In this document: piece by piece, positions 44,299 through 52,222 of the stretch
How the letters are laid out: each line of letters begins with the position of its first letter
How positions within the stretch are numbered: position 1 is the stretch's first letter
Source of the DNA: Cloacimonetes bacterium UBA6097
GTDB lineage: Bacteria > Cloacimonadota > Cloacimonadia > Cloacimonadales > Cloacimonadaceae
Direction: 5' to 3'
NCBI GenBank assembly: GCA_002435865.1
Contig: DIWV01000001.1
Span: 1 to 64,000 of the forward strand
DNA length: 64,000 nucleotides
Notes under the pieces: model-generated
The model's database searches: none
The model's input: only the letters and a program-made list of their open reading frames with translations
Told to the model about the DNA's origin: nothing
Made by a program: the position numbers and the translations under genes

Positions 44299-46077
44299 CT
44301 AATCGTATCTCAGTGTTGTGTTTTGTCTTATTGCTTCTTTTATCAAAGCTCTGTTTTCGGGTACATACCACATTACCAATGCCTTCTGCAAACGCATATC
44401 CCTGCCTTTGGGGACATAGATGGTTTCTCCGGTATTAAAATCAAGTCCAGTATAATACATGCAAGTGCTGATAGTCATTGGAGTGGGAGTAAATTCCTGT
44501 ACCTGTTCCAACCGGATATTTCTTTCTTTTAACCAATTACCTAATCTAACTGCATCAGCCATTGTAGAACCCGGATGCCCGACAATGATATAAGGAACAA
44601 CACTATTTTTCTTCCCTGCTTTTTTGCTTTCGTTGTAGAACAACTCACAGAAATCCAGATAAAGCCTGATATCAGGTTTACCCATTGCTTTTAAAACATC
44701 CTGCTCAGTATGCTCAGGAGCAAGCTTAAGCAATCCGCCGGTATGATGAGCAGCAATATGCCGGATGTAATTATCATCCTTGAGAGCCAGGTCAAACCTG
44801 ATTCCTGAAGAAACAAAAACATGGTTTATACCTTTAATATTAAGGGCTTTGTTTAGCAAATCTATTATTCTTTTATGAGAAGTATCAAGCTGCTTGCAGA
44901 TTTCAGGATACAGGCAGGAATTCCTCTTGCAACTTGCGGGATAACCAAGTTTGCAATTCATTCCATACATATTAGCAGTGGGACCACCAATATCAGAGAC
45001 AGTGCCTTTGAACGTTTCAGTTTTAGATAGAGTCTCCAGTTCATTAACTATAGACTTTTCTGACCTGCTTTGGATTGCCTTGCCCTGATGATATACTATT
45101 GTACAGAAGTTACATCCGCCCATGCAGCCTCGGTGCGATGTGATACTGTCTTTGATTTGTACAAGTGCAGGGATAGATTTCCCCTTGTATTTAGGGTGGG
45201 GTAGACGCATGAAAGGCAGACTGTACAAAGCATCAAGTTCCTTTTCATCCATTGGTTCGGAAGGAACATTGTGCCTTATATACCGTCCAGCTACTTTCTG
45301 GTAAATAGTCTTTTCATAAAAGTTATGATGAAAAAGCTGTGACATTTTGAGAAAGGTTTGTTTGTCAGAACAAGCATCAGCATCTGGGAGTAGAACCTTT
45401 TTCCAAAGGGTTTCAGAAGGGTTTTCCATCGTCTCATGCACCTTTTGCAAAAAGGTGCTACTCAAATCCGGATTATCAAAAACAACAGTTCCTTTTATAT
45501 CTTTGATATCTCTGATATCATTTCCGCTGTTTAATCTCTCAGCTATATCCAGGATTGGTTTTTCTCCCATGCCATAGACAAGGATATCAGCTTTAGCATC
45601 AGCCAGGATTGGATTGCGGACCTTATCCTGCCAGAAGTCATAATGCGCAATCCTGCGCATGGAAGCTTCAATACCTCCAATAATTATAGGGATATTCTTA
45701 AATAACTGCCTGACTTTATTGCAGTAAATGATGGTTGCCCTGTCCGGCCTGAGTCCTGCTTCGTCATTTGGAGAATAGGCATCATTATGCCTGATTTTTC
45801 TCTGGGCAGTGTAGTGGTTTACCATTGAGTCCAGATTACCTGCTGAAATACCAAATCCAAGTCTGGGAGTGCCAAGTTCCAACCAGTCATTATCGTTTTT
45901 CCAGTCCGGTTGGGCTATGATACCAACCCTAAAACCTGCTTTTTCCAGAACTCTGGCGATAATGGCAGTTCCAAAGCTGGGATGGTCGATGTAAGCATCA
46001 CCTGTTATCAGGATGAAATCAAGTTGATTCCAACCCAGCGATTTCATTTCAGCTTTGGACATTGGTAAAAATTTCAT
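44299..46077 (-). CDS. YgiQ-family radical SAM protein
   Basis: A 592-residue member of the UPF0313/YgiQ family. The radical SAM cluster motif is GCMGGCNFCTIVYHQGK, with three Cys spaced CxxxCxxC. An N-terminal B12-binding-like region (FGTAIIARVLEKAGFRVGIIAQPDW) precedes it, and the DUF3362-type C-terminus follows (VQEFTPTPMTISTCMYYTGLDFNTGE). Start ATG 46077 is preferred to an upstream TTG at 46083. Function of the family is unknown. It is alone between the hairpin array and an 8-bp-period inverted repeat. Confidence 0.88.
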   Translation of the reverse strand: MKFLPMSKAEMKSLGWNQLDFILITGDAYIDHPSFGTAIIARVLEKAGFRVGIIAQPDWKNDNDWLELGTPRLGFGISAGNLDSMVNHYTAQRKIRHNDAYSPNDEAGLRPDRATIIYCNKVRQLFKNIPIIIGGIEASMRRIAHYDFWQDKVRNPILADAKADILVYGMGEKPILDIAERLNSGNDIRDIKDIKGTVVFDNPDLSSTFLQKVHETMENPSETLWKKVLLPDADACSDKQTFLKMSQLFHHNFYEKTIYQKVAGRYIRHNVPSEPMDEKELDALYSLPFMRLPHPKYKGKSIPALVQIKDSITSHRGCMGGCNFCTIVYHQGKAIQSRSEKSIVNELETLSKTETFKGTVSDIGGPTANMYGMNCKLGYPASCKRNSCLYPEICKQLDTSHKRIIDLLNKALNIKGINHVFVSSGIRFDLALKDDNYIRHIAAHHTGGLLKLAPEHTEQDVLKAMGKPDIRLYLDFCELFYNESKKAGKKNSVVPYIIVGHPGSTMADAVRLGNWLKERNIRLEQVQEFTPTPMTISTCMYYTGLDFNTGETIYVPKGRDMRLQKALVMWYVPENRALIKEAIRQNTTLRYD

Positions 46078-46100
46078 AAACAATCCATATTTAGCTATTT

Positions 46101-46218
46101 AGAGACACAAAGACACAGAGATACATTTGCATGCCATACGTAAACACAGAAGACAAATTAATATGTATTGTATTAATCAACTTGTATCACTCTGAGTCTC
46201 TGTGACTCCGTGACTCTA
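46101..46218. repeat. 8-bp-period inverted repeat upstream of the radical SAM gene
   Basis: The left arm (46101-46124) reads AGAGACAC, AAAGACAC, AGAGATAC. The right arm (about 46184-46218) reads in 8-base steps CTCTGAGT, CTCTGTGA, CTCCGTGA, CTCT. The arms are imperfect reverse complements with about 60 bases between. Similar ACCACAGAAAACACAGA remnants follow the stops of the secreted paralogs at 2197 and 5151. Confidence 0.6.
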
Positions 46219-46241
46219 AGAACATAAAAAACTTAACTAAC

Positions 46242-46273
46242 AAAAAAGGGTAAAAGCTTTTATACCTTTACCC
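46242..46273 (-). terminator. Rho-independent terminator of the cold-shock gene
   Basis: On the minus strand GGGTAAA and TTTACCC pair around an AT-rich centre that can extend the stem, followed by six T. It lies 29 bases beyond the stop of the cold-shock gene. Confidence 0.8.
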
Positions 46274-46301
46274 GTTAAACGTGAAAACAAAAATCTCTTT
46301 G

Positions 46302-46514
46302 TTACTGTGTTACCCTGATAATATTAATAGCCTGGATACCTTTATCGGTTTCCATCAGGTCAAAAGTTACTTCCTCATCCTGTTCCAGAACTTTAAGTTC
46401 CCTGGGAGAATTTGTCACGATTGATTTCCAATGAACAAAGTACTCCTTCTCATCGTCAGTAATGATAAAGCCATAACCTTTATTCTTGTTAAACCACTTA
46501 ACTTTTCCTTTCAT
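46302..46514 (-). CDS. Cold-shock-domain protein
   Basis: A 70-residue single-domain OB-fold protein of the CspA group. It begins MKGKVKWFNKNKGYGFI, containing RNP1 (KGYGFI), and RNP2 appears as EYFVHWKSI. Such proteins bind single-stranded RNA or DNA and act as RNA chaperones. VHW instead of VHF and the acidic TDDEKEYFVHW stretch are variations within the family. GAGAGG precedes the ATG. It is monocistronic, with its own terminator, and divergent from the secreted gene at 46854. Confidence 0.9.
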   Translation of the reverse strand: MKGKVKWFNKNKGYGFIITDDEKEYFVHWKSIVTNSPRELKVLEQDEEVTFDLMETDKGIQAINIIRVTQ

Positions 46515-46632
46515 CAGTTACCTCTCTTATTCATTATTACCTATATTTAATTTAATTGAATTTCCGTCAATAACAAAAAAATCAACTTTGTTTTATTGTA
46601 TTATCTTGTTTAATTATCAATCCGCCCTTACT

Positions 46633-46731
46633 GCTCGCTCGGGATCATCATGGGATTTTCATGGGTACTTCGCGGGTTTCACCCGGGAAGTACCCGGGAA
46701 CTACCCGGGAACTACCCCGGATAAATCCGGG
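46633..46731. repeat. 11-bp-period array with GGG phased in every unit
   Basis: Nine consecutive 11-base units in the 339-bp gap between divergent genes: GCTCGCTCGGG, ATCATCATGGG, ATTTTCATGGG, TACTTCGCGGG, TTTCACCCGGG, AAGTACCCGGG, AACTACCCGGG, AACTACCCCGG, ATAAATCCGGG. Eight end GGG and one CGG. The centre also forms a hairpin (GGGTACTTCGCGGG at 46663-46676 with CCCGGGAAGTACCC at 46682-46695, one mismatch). Outside the array I see only TTGACA at 46780 and a ribosome-binding site. Confidence 0.85.
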
Positions 46732-46853
46732 TTGGTTTAAAGTACGAAGTAAGGGTAGAGTAAGCAAAAAAAAGAAAAATTGACAAATAAAATGGGATAT
46801 GGTCACTTGTTTGGTAGTGAGATATTCTGAAAGTTAATTAAAGAGGATCCAAA

Positions 46854-47582
46854 ATGAAGAAACATTCATTATGCCTTTTGTTGTTAATCCTTAGTTTTTA
46901 TCTAATTGCTGATGGATTAGAAAAAACGAAAAACTCTCAATTTTCTAAGGAACAAATGGATGACAAAGCAGCGCAGTTTAAAACAGAGACCGGATTTAAA
47001 GGGGATATCATTTACAATTTAAGAAATGGTGTTTTTGGAGGAATTGAAGGGACAATGCCTTCTGTTGCTGTTCGAGATACATTATCAGCACGTATATGCG
47101 CTGAAACCTTATTGAACTTATTAAATCCTTATTTACAAACCAGCAGGGAACAATTAGCTTTAACAATGAACTATCAAGATGAATTCGGCTGTAGAGTAGT
47201 ATATTACCAGCAGTGTGATAGTCTGTTGCTGGATCCCAGGTCTATTATATTGTTTGATTTTCGTACAGATGGTTCTAGTTACTTTGAGGTATACGGCTCT
47301 TTAGTACCAAATCTTAATGTACAAACCGATAATCTAATATCCCGGTCAGTTGCAGAGGAAATAATCAATAAAGAATTAAGTGGAAAAAAAGTAAGAAGAT
47401 ATGATCCGCATTTAAAAATTACCGGGAAATGGTCAGAAGCAACCGCAGACAACAAACAACCGGAAAACTATAAACCCTGTTGGGTAGTCAGATACCATTA
47501 TAATTCCGGTATATATGACATGTATATAGATGCAATAACTGGAACTGTGCTCAGAATAAAAGAAGACATTCCCTTTGATTAA
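46854..47582 (+). CDS. Secreted PepSY/FTP-like protein without a protease domain
   Basis: A 242-residue exported protein. MKKHSLCLLLLILSFYLIADG is a signal peptide. The middle (SARICAETLLNLLNPYLQTSREQLALTMNYQDEFGCRVVYYQQ) resembles the FTP propeptide of thermolysin-type peptidases, and CWVVRYHYNSGIYDMYIDAITGTVLRIKED is a PepSY-like ending (W.V.Y..G..D.YIDA.TG.VL). In other proteins these domains chaperone and inhibit a following protease, but the frame stops at 47582 and no protease follows. GAGGATCC precedes the ATG. The homology is weak and recognised by pattern only; it could be a stand-alone inhibitor. Confidence 0.55.
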   Translation: MKKHSLCLLLLILSFYLIADGLEKTKNSQFSKEQMDDKAAQFKTETGFKGDIIYNLRNGVFGGIEGTMPSVAVRDTLSARICAETLLNLLNPYLQTSREQLALTMNYQDEFGCRVVYYQQCDSLLLDPRSIILFDFRTDGSSYFEVYGSLVPNLNVQTDNLISRSVAEEIINKELSGKKVRRYDPHLKITGKWSEATADNKQPENYKPCWVVRYHYNSGIYDMYIDAITGTVLRIKEDIPFD

Positions 47583-47610
47583 ATGGAACATATTATTAAA
47601 GCATAAATGT

Positions 47611-47784
47611 GATTGAGCTGGAGTCCAAAATTCCAAGCATGGCTAATATGTACATCAAGACTCAAGGGAATTTCGGACTTCAGTGAAAGGATGTTTTGTT
47701 TTTGCTGTTTTTTCCGAAGTCCGATTTGCCCATGGGACTGGTTCAACATATCTAAATTCGTCGGCAAATTGGACTTCTGAAAAT
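47611..47784. repeat. Upstream flanking repeat of the RAYT gene
   Basis: A 174-bp element with two hairpins. Hairpin A pairs GGAGTCCAAAATTCC with GGAATTTCGGACTTC (two mismatches). Hairpin B pairs GAAGTCCGATTTGCC with GGCAAATTGGACTTC (one mismatch). A copy in the same orientation lies at 48452-48629. Confidence 0.85.
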
Positions 47785-47822
47785 GATTTACAGTCAAAAA
47801 ATGAAAAGGAAGTGATCTTTAG

Positions 47823-48395
47823 ATGCGTTTGAAAGCAGAAGAATTTGCACCAGGGCAATACTATCACATCTATAATCATTCAGTGGCAGAGCAAGTACTT
47901 TTTCGTGATGAAAATGATTACCTGAGATGTTTGAAAATTATAAAAAGATATTACAATGCCACAGACTATTCCATTCTTGCATATTGTTTGATGCCAAATC
48001 ATTATCATTTCCTGATTTATCAAAAAACAGGTGTGCCGGTATATGAATCTTTTAGGAACATCTGGTATTGCTATACCTGCTATTATAACAAAAAATATGG
48101 TCGTAAAGGGACTCTTTTTGCTAACAAGCTTCAACATATTGGGATAAAGGATGCAAACTACATACTTCACTTATGTGCATACATACACCATAATCCTGTT
48201 AAAGCAAGATTAGTTGATACTCCAGAGTTGTGGAAATGGTCAAATTATCCTGATTGGATTGGTATAAGGAACGGTAAATTAATTGACAAAGAGCAAACTA
48301 AGGACTTCTTTAAGACTTCAGATGAATATAAAGAATGTGTATCAAGCATTATGCCAGATGATATGGACAAAAAAAGCTTATTTGATTTTGAATGA
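47823..48395 (+). CDS. REP-associated tyrosine transposase (RAYT)
   Basis: A 190-residue single-strand transposase of the Y1/IS200-like family. The HUH metal motif is H60-Y61-H62 in CLMPNHYHFLI, and the catalytic Tyr is Y120 in CAYIHHNPVKA, aligning with Y115 of E. coli TnpA-REP. The ending WKWSNYPDWIG is typical of RAYTs. Such proteins cut and join single-stranded DNA at REP hairpins. AAGGA lies about 14 bases before the ATG. The gene sits between two direct copies of a two-hairpin repeat (47611-47784, 48452-48629), the arrangement expected of a RAYT unit. Activity is inferred; both catalytic motifs are intact. Confidence 0.9.
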   Translation: MRLKAEEFAPGQYYHIYNHSVAEQVLFRDENDYLRCLKIIKRYYNATDYSILAYCLMPNHYHFLIYQKTGVPVYESFRNIWYCYTCYYNKKYGRKGTLFANKLQHIGIKDANYILHLCAYIHHNPVKARLVDTPELWKWSNYPDWIGIRNGKLIDKEQTKDFFKTSDEYKECVSSIMPDDMDKKSLFDFE

Positions 48396-48451
48396 GCTAA
48401 TGTCTTTGTTAAGTTTAATCACTGGATATAGCTTGGTATTGAACAGAAGTA

Positions 48452-48690
48452 GATTGAGCTGGAGTCCAAAATTCCAAGTATAACTAATAATAAGATATCA
48501 GGACTCAAGGGAATTTCGGACTTCAGTGAAAGGATGATGCAACAAGACTATTTTTTCCGAAGTCCGATTTGCCCTTGGGACTGGTTCAATATCATAATTA
48601 CGTTGGCAAATTGGACTCCTGAAAAATAAGATTTGCCCTCGGGACTGATTTGAAATTATAACATCGTCGGCAAATTGGACTCCTGAAAAA
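48452..48690. repeat. Downstream flanking repeat of the RAYT gene plus partial third copy
   Basis: 48452-48629 repeats the 47611 element (same hairpins A and B, small changes in the loops). 48630-48690 repeats only the hairpin B half (ATTTGCCCTCGGGACTG ... GGCAAATTGGACTCCTG). It fills half of the 515-bp gap before ppdK. The rest (48691-48900) holds a possible promoter and nothing else I recognise. Confidence 0.82.
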
Positions 48691-48767
48691 AGCTACGATT
48701 GCAAATCAGGTACATGATTAGATGCGGAGCTCCAAATAAGTTTTAACAAAAATCTTCTACTCTTTTT

Positions 48768-48796
48768 CTGAAAATCACTTAAACTATTATTATAAT
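48768..48796 (+). promoter_or_regulatory. Possible sigma70-type promoter of ppdK
   Basis: CTGAAA (48768-48773), 17 bp, perfect TATAAT (48791-48796). The leader to the ATG at 48911 would be about 108 bases. A TTGACA at 48831 lies further down without a good -10. Confidence 0.35.
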
Positions 48797-48910
48797 ACAA
48801 CAATTGAAATCACAAAGGATTGATTAGCTATTGACAAATAGCCTATTTCAAAGATTTTAGCAATGAAATAAAAAGATAAATAGATAATTATATAAATATC
48901 AGGAGGATGG

Positions 48911-51640
48911 ATGGATTCCACAAAACGTGTATATCGGTTTGGCAATGGTATTGCTGACGGTAAATCTGAAATGAAAAATCTACTTGGCGGCAAAGGTGCG
49001 AACCTAGCCGAAATGAACCTGATAGGCGTTCCGGTACCACCGGGATTTACTATTACAACTGAAGTTTGCACTGACTATAACAAACTGGGTGAAGATAAAG
49101 TTAAAGAACTTCTTTTAGAAGAAGTAAAATCAGCCATAACATTTGTAGAAGAATTAACTAATACAAAATTCGGTTCCAGTGAAAACCCGCTTTTAATGTC
49201 AGTACGTTCCGGTGCCAGGGCATCAATGCCAGGCATGATGGATACAATATTGAATCTCGGATTGAATGAAAATGCAGTTGCAGGACTTGTTGCCAAAACA
49301 GGAAACAGCAGGTTTGTCTGGGACAGCTATCGCCGCTTTGTCCAGATGTATGGCGATGTAGTCTTAGGTCTCAAACCTGTTAATAAAGAAGATGAAGATC
49401 CGTTTGAAGTTATTATTCATGAACTCAAAAAAGAAAAAGGCGTTAAGAACGATCTTGAACTAAAAACTGAAGATTTGCAAAAGATGGTTGTTTTGTTCAA
49501 AAAAGCTGTAAAAGACAATACCGGGCATGATTTCCCTGATGACCCCTGGGAACAGCTTTGGGGTGCAGTTTTTGCTGTATTTAACAGCTGGAACAATGAC
49601 AGGGCAAAATATTACAGGGCTTTGAATAATATTCCCGAAGAGTGGGGAACAGCAGTTAATGTGCAAGCCATGGTTTTTGGCAACATGGGTGAATCATCTG
49701 CCACAGGAGTAGCTTTTACCCGTGATGCTGCAACAGGTGAAAACATCTTTACAGGTGAATATCTTATTAATGCACAGGGCGAAGATGTTGTGGCAGGTAT
49801 CCGCACTCCGCAGCAAATTACATTGGAAGGTTCAAAAAGATGGGCAGAACTGGCAGGAGTTACAGAAGAAGACAGAAAGAATGATTTCCCATCTCTCGAA
49901 GAAACAATGCCGGAAGTGTTTAAGCAGTTAATGGATATTCAGACCAAACTTGAAACACATTACAAAGACATGCAGGATATTGAGTTTACTATCCAGGAAG
50001 GCAAGCTTTGGCTGCTGCAGACCCGTAATGGCAAGCGCACAGGATTTGCCATGGTCAAGATTGCTATGGATTTGCTTCAGGAAGGTAAACTGGATGATAA
50101 GACTGTTCTGTTAAGAATGGAACCCAATAAATTAGACGAATTACTTCATCCTGTATTCAAAAAAGAAGCTTTGAGCAAGGCAAATGTCATTGCTAAGGGA
50201 CTTCCTGCATCTCCCGGCGCTGCAACCGGACAGATTGTATTCTTTGCTGATGAGGCAGAAGAATGGGCAGCCCAAGGCAAGAAAGTTATCCTATGCAGAA
50301 TTGAAACTTCTCCCGAAGATTTACGGGGAATGAACGTTGCCAAAGGCATTTTGACTGCCAGAGGTGGAATGACTTCTCATGCTGCTGTTGTAGCCCGTGG
50401 TATGGGTAAATGCTGCGTTTCTGGTGCAGGTGCTATTGTAATAGATTACAAAACCAGAACAATGACAGTTGATAATCATGTGTATAAAGAAGGTGACTGG
50501 ATTTCTTTGAATGGCTCCACAGGTCAGGTACTTGAAGGACAGATTGAAACCCAGGATCCGGAAATGAGTGGAGATTTTGGTTTGATTATGGATTTGGCAG
50601 AGAAATATACACAAATGAGTGTCCGCACCAATGCCGATACCCCTCATGACGCACAGGTTGCCAGGAACTTCGGAGCAAAGGGTATTGGCCTGACAAGAAC
50701 AGAACATATGTTCTTTGAAGGTGACAGAATAAGAGCAATGCGTGAAATGATATTGGCTGATGATGAAGCTGGCAGACGCAAAGCTTTGGAAAAAATATTA
50801 CCTGTGCAAAGACAGGACTTTGAAGGTATCTTCACTGCAATGGATGGCTTCCCTGTTACAATACGGTTGCTTGATCCGCCCTTACATGAATTTGTGCCCC
50901 AGGAAGAATACAACCAACTGGAAATGGCAAAAGATATGGGCATCGATGTAAAGAAAGTAAAAGAAAAAGTAGATTCTTTGCATGAACTCAATCCGATGCT
51001 GGGACACCGTGGCTGCCGTCTTGGCAATACTTATCCCGAGATAACGGAAATTCAAGCCAGAGCGATAATAGAAGCAGCCTTAAATGTTAAGGTAAAAGGT
51101 ATAAAAGCAATTCCTGAAATAATGGTACCACTGGTTGGAACTGCAGTTGAATTTAACATGCAGGAGAAAATCATCAGAGCTACTGCTGAAAAAGTATTTG
51201 CTGAGAAAGGTGATACTATAGAATATCTGGTTGGAACTATGATTGAAATACCCAGAGCAGCTTTGACAGCGGATTTAATAGCTGAGAAAGCAGAATTCTT
51301 CTCTTATGGAACTAATGACCTGACCCAGATGACATTTGGTTATTCCCGTGATGATGCAGGAAAGTTTTTACCTATTTACTTACAAAAAGGTATCCTGAAG
51401 AATGATCCTTTCCAAATCCTCGACCAGGAAGGAGTAGGCCAGTTAGTAAAAATAGGAAATGAAAAGGGACGCAAAACCAGACCTAATCTAAAAATAGGTA
51501 TTTGCGGAGAGCATGGCGGCGAACCAAGTTCTGTAGAATTCTGCCACAGTGTTGGCATGAATTATGTTAGTTGTTCCCCGTATCGTGTACCTATTGCAAG
51601 AGTTGCAGCAGCACAGGCAGCTCTGAAAAATCCCAGATAG
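48911..51640 (+). CDS. ppdK: Pyruvate, phosphate dikinase
   Basis: A 909-residue enzyme interconverting pyruvate, ATP and phosphate with PEP, AMP and PPi, used by many anaerobes as a PPi-linked glycolytic step. The N-terminal ATP-grasp domain begins YRFGNGIADGKSEMKNLLGGKGANLAEM, the swivelling domain carries the phospho-His in GGMTSHAAVVARGMGKCCVSG, and the C-terminal PEP barrel has GLTRTEHMFF and GICGEHGGEPSSVEFCHSVGMNYVSCSPYRVP with the catalytic Cys. Length is normal. AGGAGG (48901-48906) precedes the ATG; another ATG four bases upstream is out of frame. A bidirectional terminator follows. Confidence 0.97.
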   Translation: MDSTKRVYRFGNGIADGKSEMKNLLGGKGANLAEMNLIGVPVPPGFTITTEVCTDYNKLGEDKVKELLLEEVKSAITFVEELTNTKFGSSENPLLMSVRSGARASMPGMMDTILNLGLNENAVAGLVAKTGNSRFVWDSYRRFVQMYGDVVLGLKPVNKEDEDPFEVIIHELKKEKGVKNDLELKTEDLQKMVVLFKKAVKDNTGHDFPDDPWEQLWGAVFAVFNSWNNDRAKYYRALNNIPEEWGTAVNVQAMVFGNMGESSATGVAFTRDAATGENIFTGEYLINAQGEDVVAGIRTPQQITLEGSKRWAELAGVTEEDRKNDFPSLEETMPEVFKQLMDIQTKLETHYKDMQDIEFTIQEGKLWLLQTRNGKRTGFAMVKIAMDLLQEGKLDDKTVLLRMEPNKLDELLHPVFKKEALSKANVIAKGLPASPGAATGQIVFFADEAEEWAAQGKKVILCRIETSPEDLRGMNVAKGILTARGGMTSHAAVVARGMGKCCVSGAGAIVIDYKTRTMTVDNHVYKEGDWISLNGSTGQVLEGQIETQDPEMSGDFGLIMDLAEKYTQMSVRTNADTPHDAQVARNFGAKGIGLTRTEHMFFEGDRIRAMREMILADDEAGRRKALEKILPVQRQDFEGIFTAMDGFPVTIRLLDPPLHEFVPQEEYNQLEMAKDMGIDVKKVKEKVDSLHELNPMLGHRGCRLGNTYPEITEIQARAIIEAALNVKVKGIKAIPEIMVPLVGTAVEFNMQEKIIRATAEKVFAEKGDTIEYLVGTMIEIPRAALTADLIAEKAEFFSYGTNDLTQMTFGYSRDDAGKFLPIYLQKGILKNDPFQILDQEGVGQLVKIGNEKGRKTRPNLKIGICGEHGGEPSSVEFCHSVGMNYVSCSPYRVPIARVAAAQAALKNPR

Positions 51641-51654
51641 ATTATATTTAACAA

Positions 51655-51690
51655 TAAAAAAAGGCTGACCCGGTGGTCAGCCTTTTTTGT
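51655..51690. terminator. Bidirectional terminator between ppdK and the envelope operon
   Basis: AAGGCTGACC (51661-51670) and GGTCAGCCTT (51675-51684) pair around CGGT, with T-rich sequence on both strands. It can stop ppdK (plus) and the pilin-like gene transcript (minus). Confidence 0.93.
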
Positions 51691-51704
51691 TTGAAGAAAA
51701 TATT

Positions 51705-52154
51705 TTAAGGCAGCCAATTTTCATTGATATATTTCTGCGAAGTATTGTCGCTTTCACCTTTTCCAATACTGTATTGTTTACTGCTTAAGTTATAGATTAA
51801 AAAAGCCCCTTTCTTACCATAATCCTGAGTAGTTTCTGCTACAATTGTACTGTCATCAGAAACAATAGTGTATTTAAAATACTTTGATTCTATCTGGTTG
51901 CCAAGGTTGAGTTGAGATAAATCAACCGGATAGTAGCCATTATCGGGATTATCTTTAAATTGTTCTGCTTTTTCGCCTATAAAATTAATGGTTTGTACAG
52001 CGTCTGCAACTCTCACTCTGTTAAGTTTAGCCTGATTGACGGGAACTGCAAAAACAAAAACCAAACCGACTAAGATAATTATCGAAAGAAGCTCTATTAA
52101 AGAAAATCTTGATCCATTGAATGATGTGCTTTTATCACTCTTAGTGTCAGTCAT
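51705..52154 (-). CDS. Prepilin-like protein with altered cleavage site
   Basis: A 149-residue protein with the N-terminal hydrophobic helix of type IV pilins and pseudopilins: GSRFSLIELLSIIILVGLVFVFAVP. The expected Glu at mature position 5 is present (F-S-L-I-E). The residue before the Phe is Arg (codon AGA) where prepilin peptidase normally needs Gly, which differs by one base (GGA). The leader is long (about 16 residues) and charged. The C-terminal part (NPDNGYYPVDLSQLNLGNQI) looks like a small pseudopilin head. GGAGG precedes the ATG. It is last in the minus-strand envelope operon. It may be uncleaved and act as an anchored protein. Confidence 0.65.
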   Translation of the reverse strand: MTDTKSDKSTSFNGSRFSLIELLSIIILVGLVFVFAVPVNQAKLNRVRVADAVQTINFIGEKAEQFKDNPDNGYYPVDLSQLNLGNQIESKYFKYTIVSDDSTIVAETTQDYGKKGAFLIYNLSSKQYSIGKGESDNTSQKYINENWLP

Positions 52155-52222
52155 TAAATCCTCCAGTGAATATCCATATATTTCATAATAATTAATACGA
52201 CATATTTTGTCAAAAGGAATTT

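Larger units (their letters stand above)
47611..48690. mobile_element. RAYT unit: transposase flanked by direct two-hairpin repeats
   Basis: The RAYT gene with its flanking repeats (174 and 178 bp, same orientation) and a third partial copy (48630-48690, hairpin B only). No IS-like inverted terminal repeats or target duplication are apparent. It separates the PepSY-like gene from ppdK. Confidence 0.7.

Noticed and set aside
46633..46731. CRISPR or coding repeat in the 11-bp arrays
   Set aside because: Units are contiguous without spacers, 11 is not a multiple of three, and no long frame covers them.
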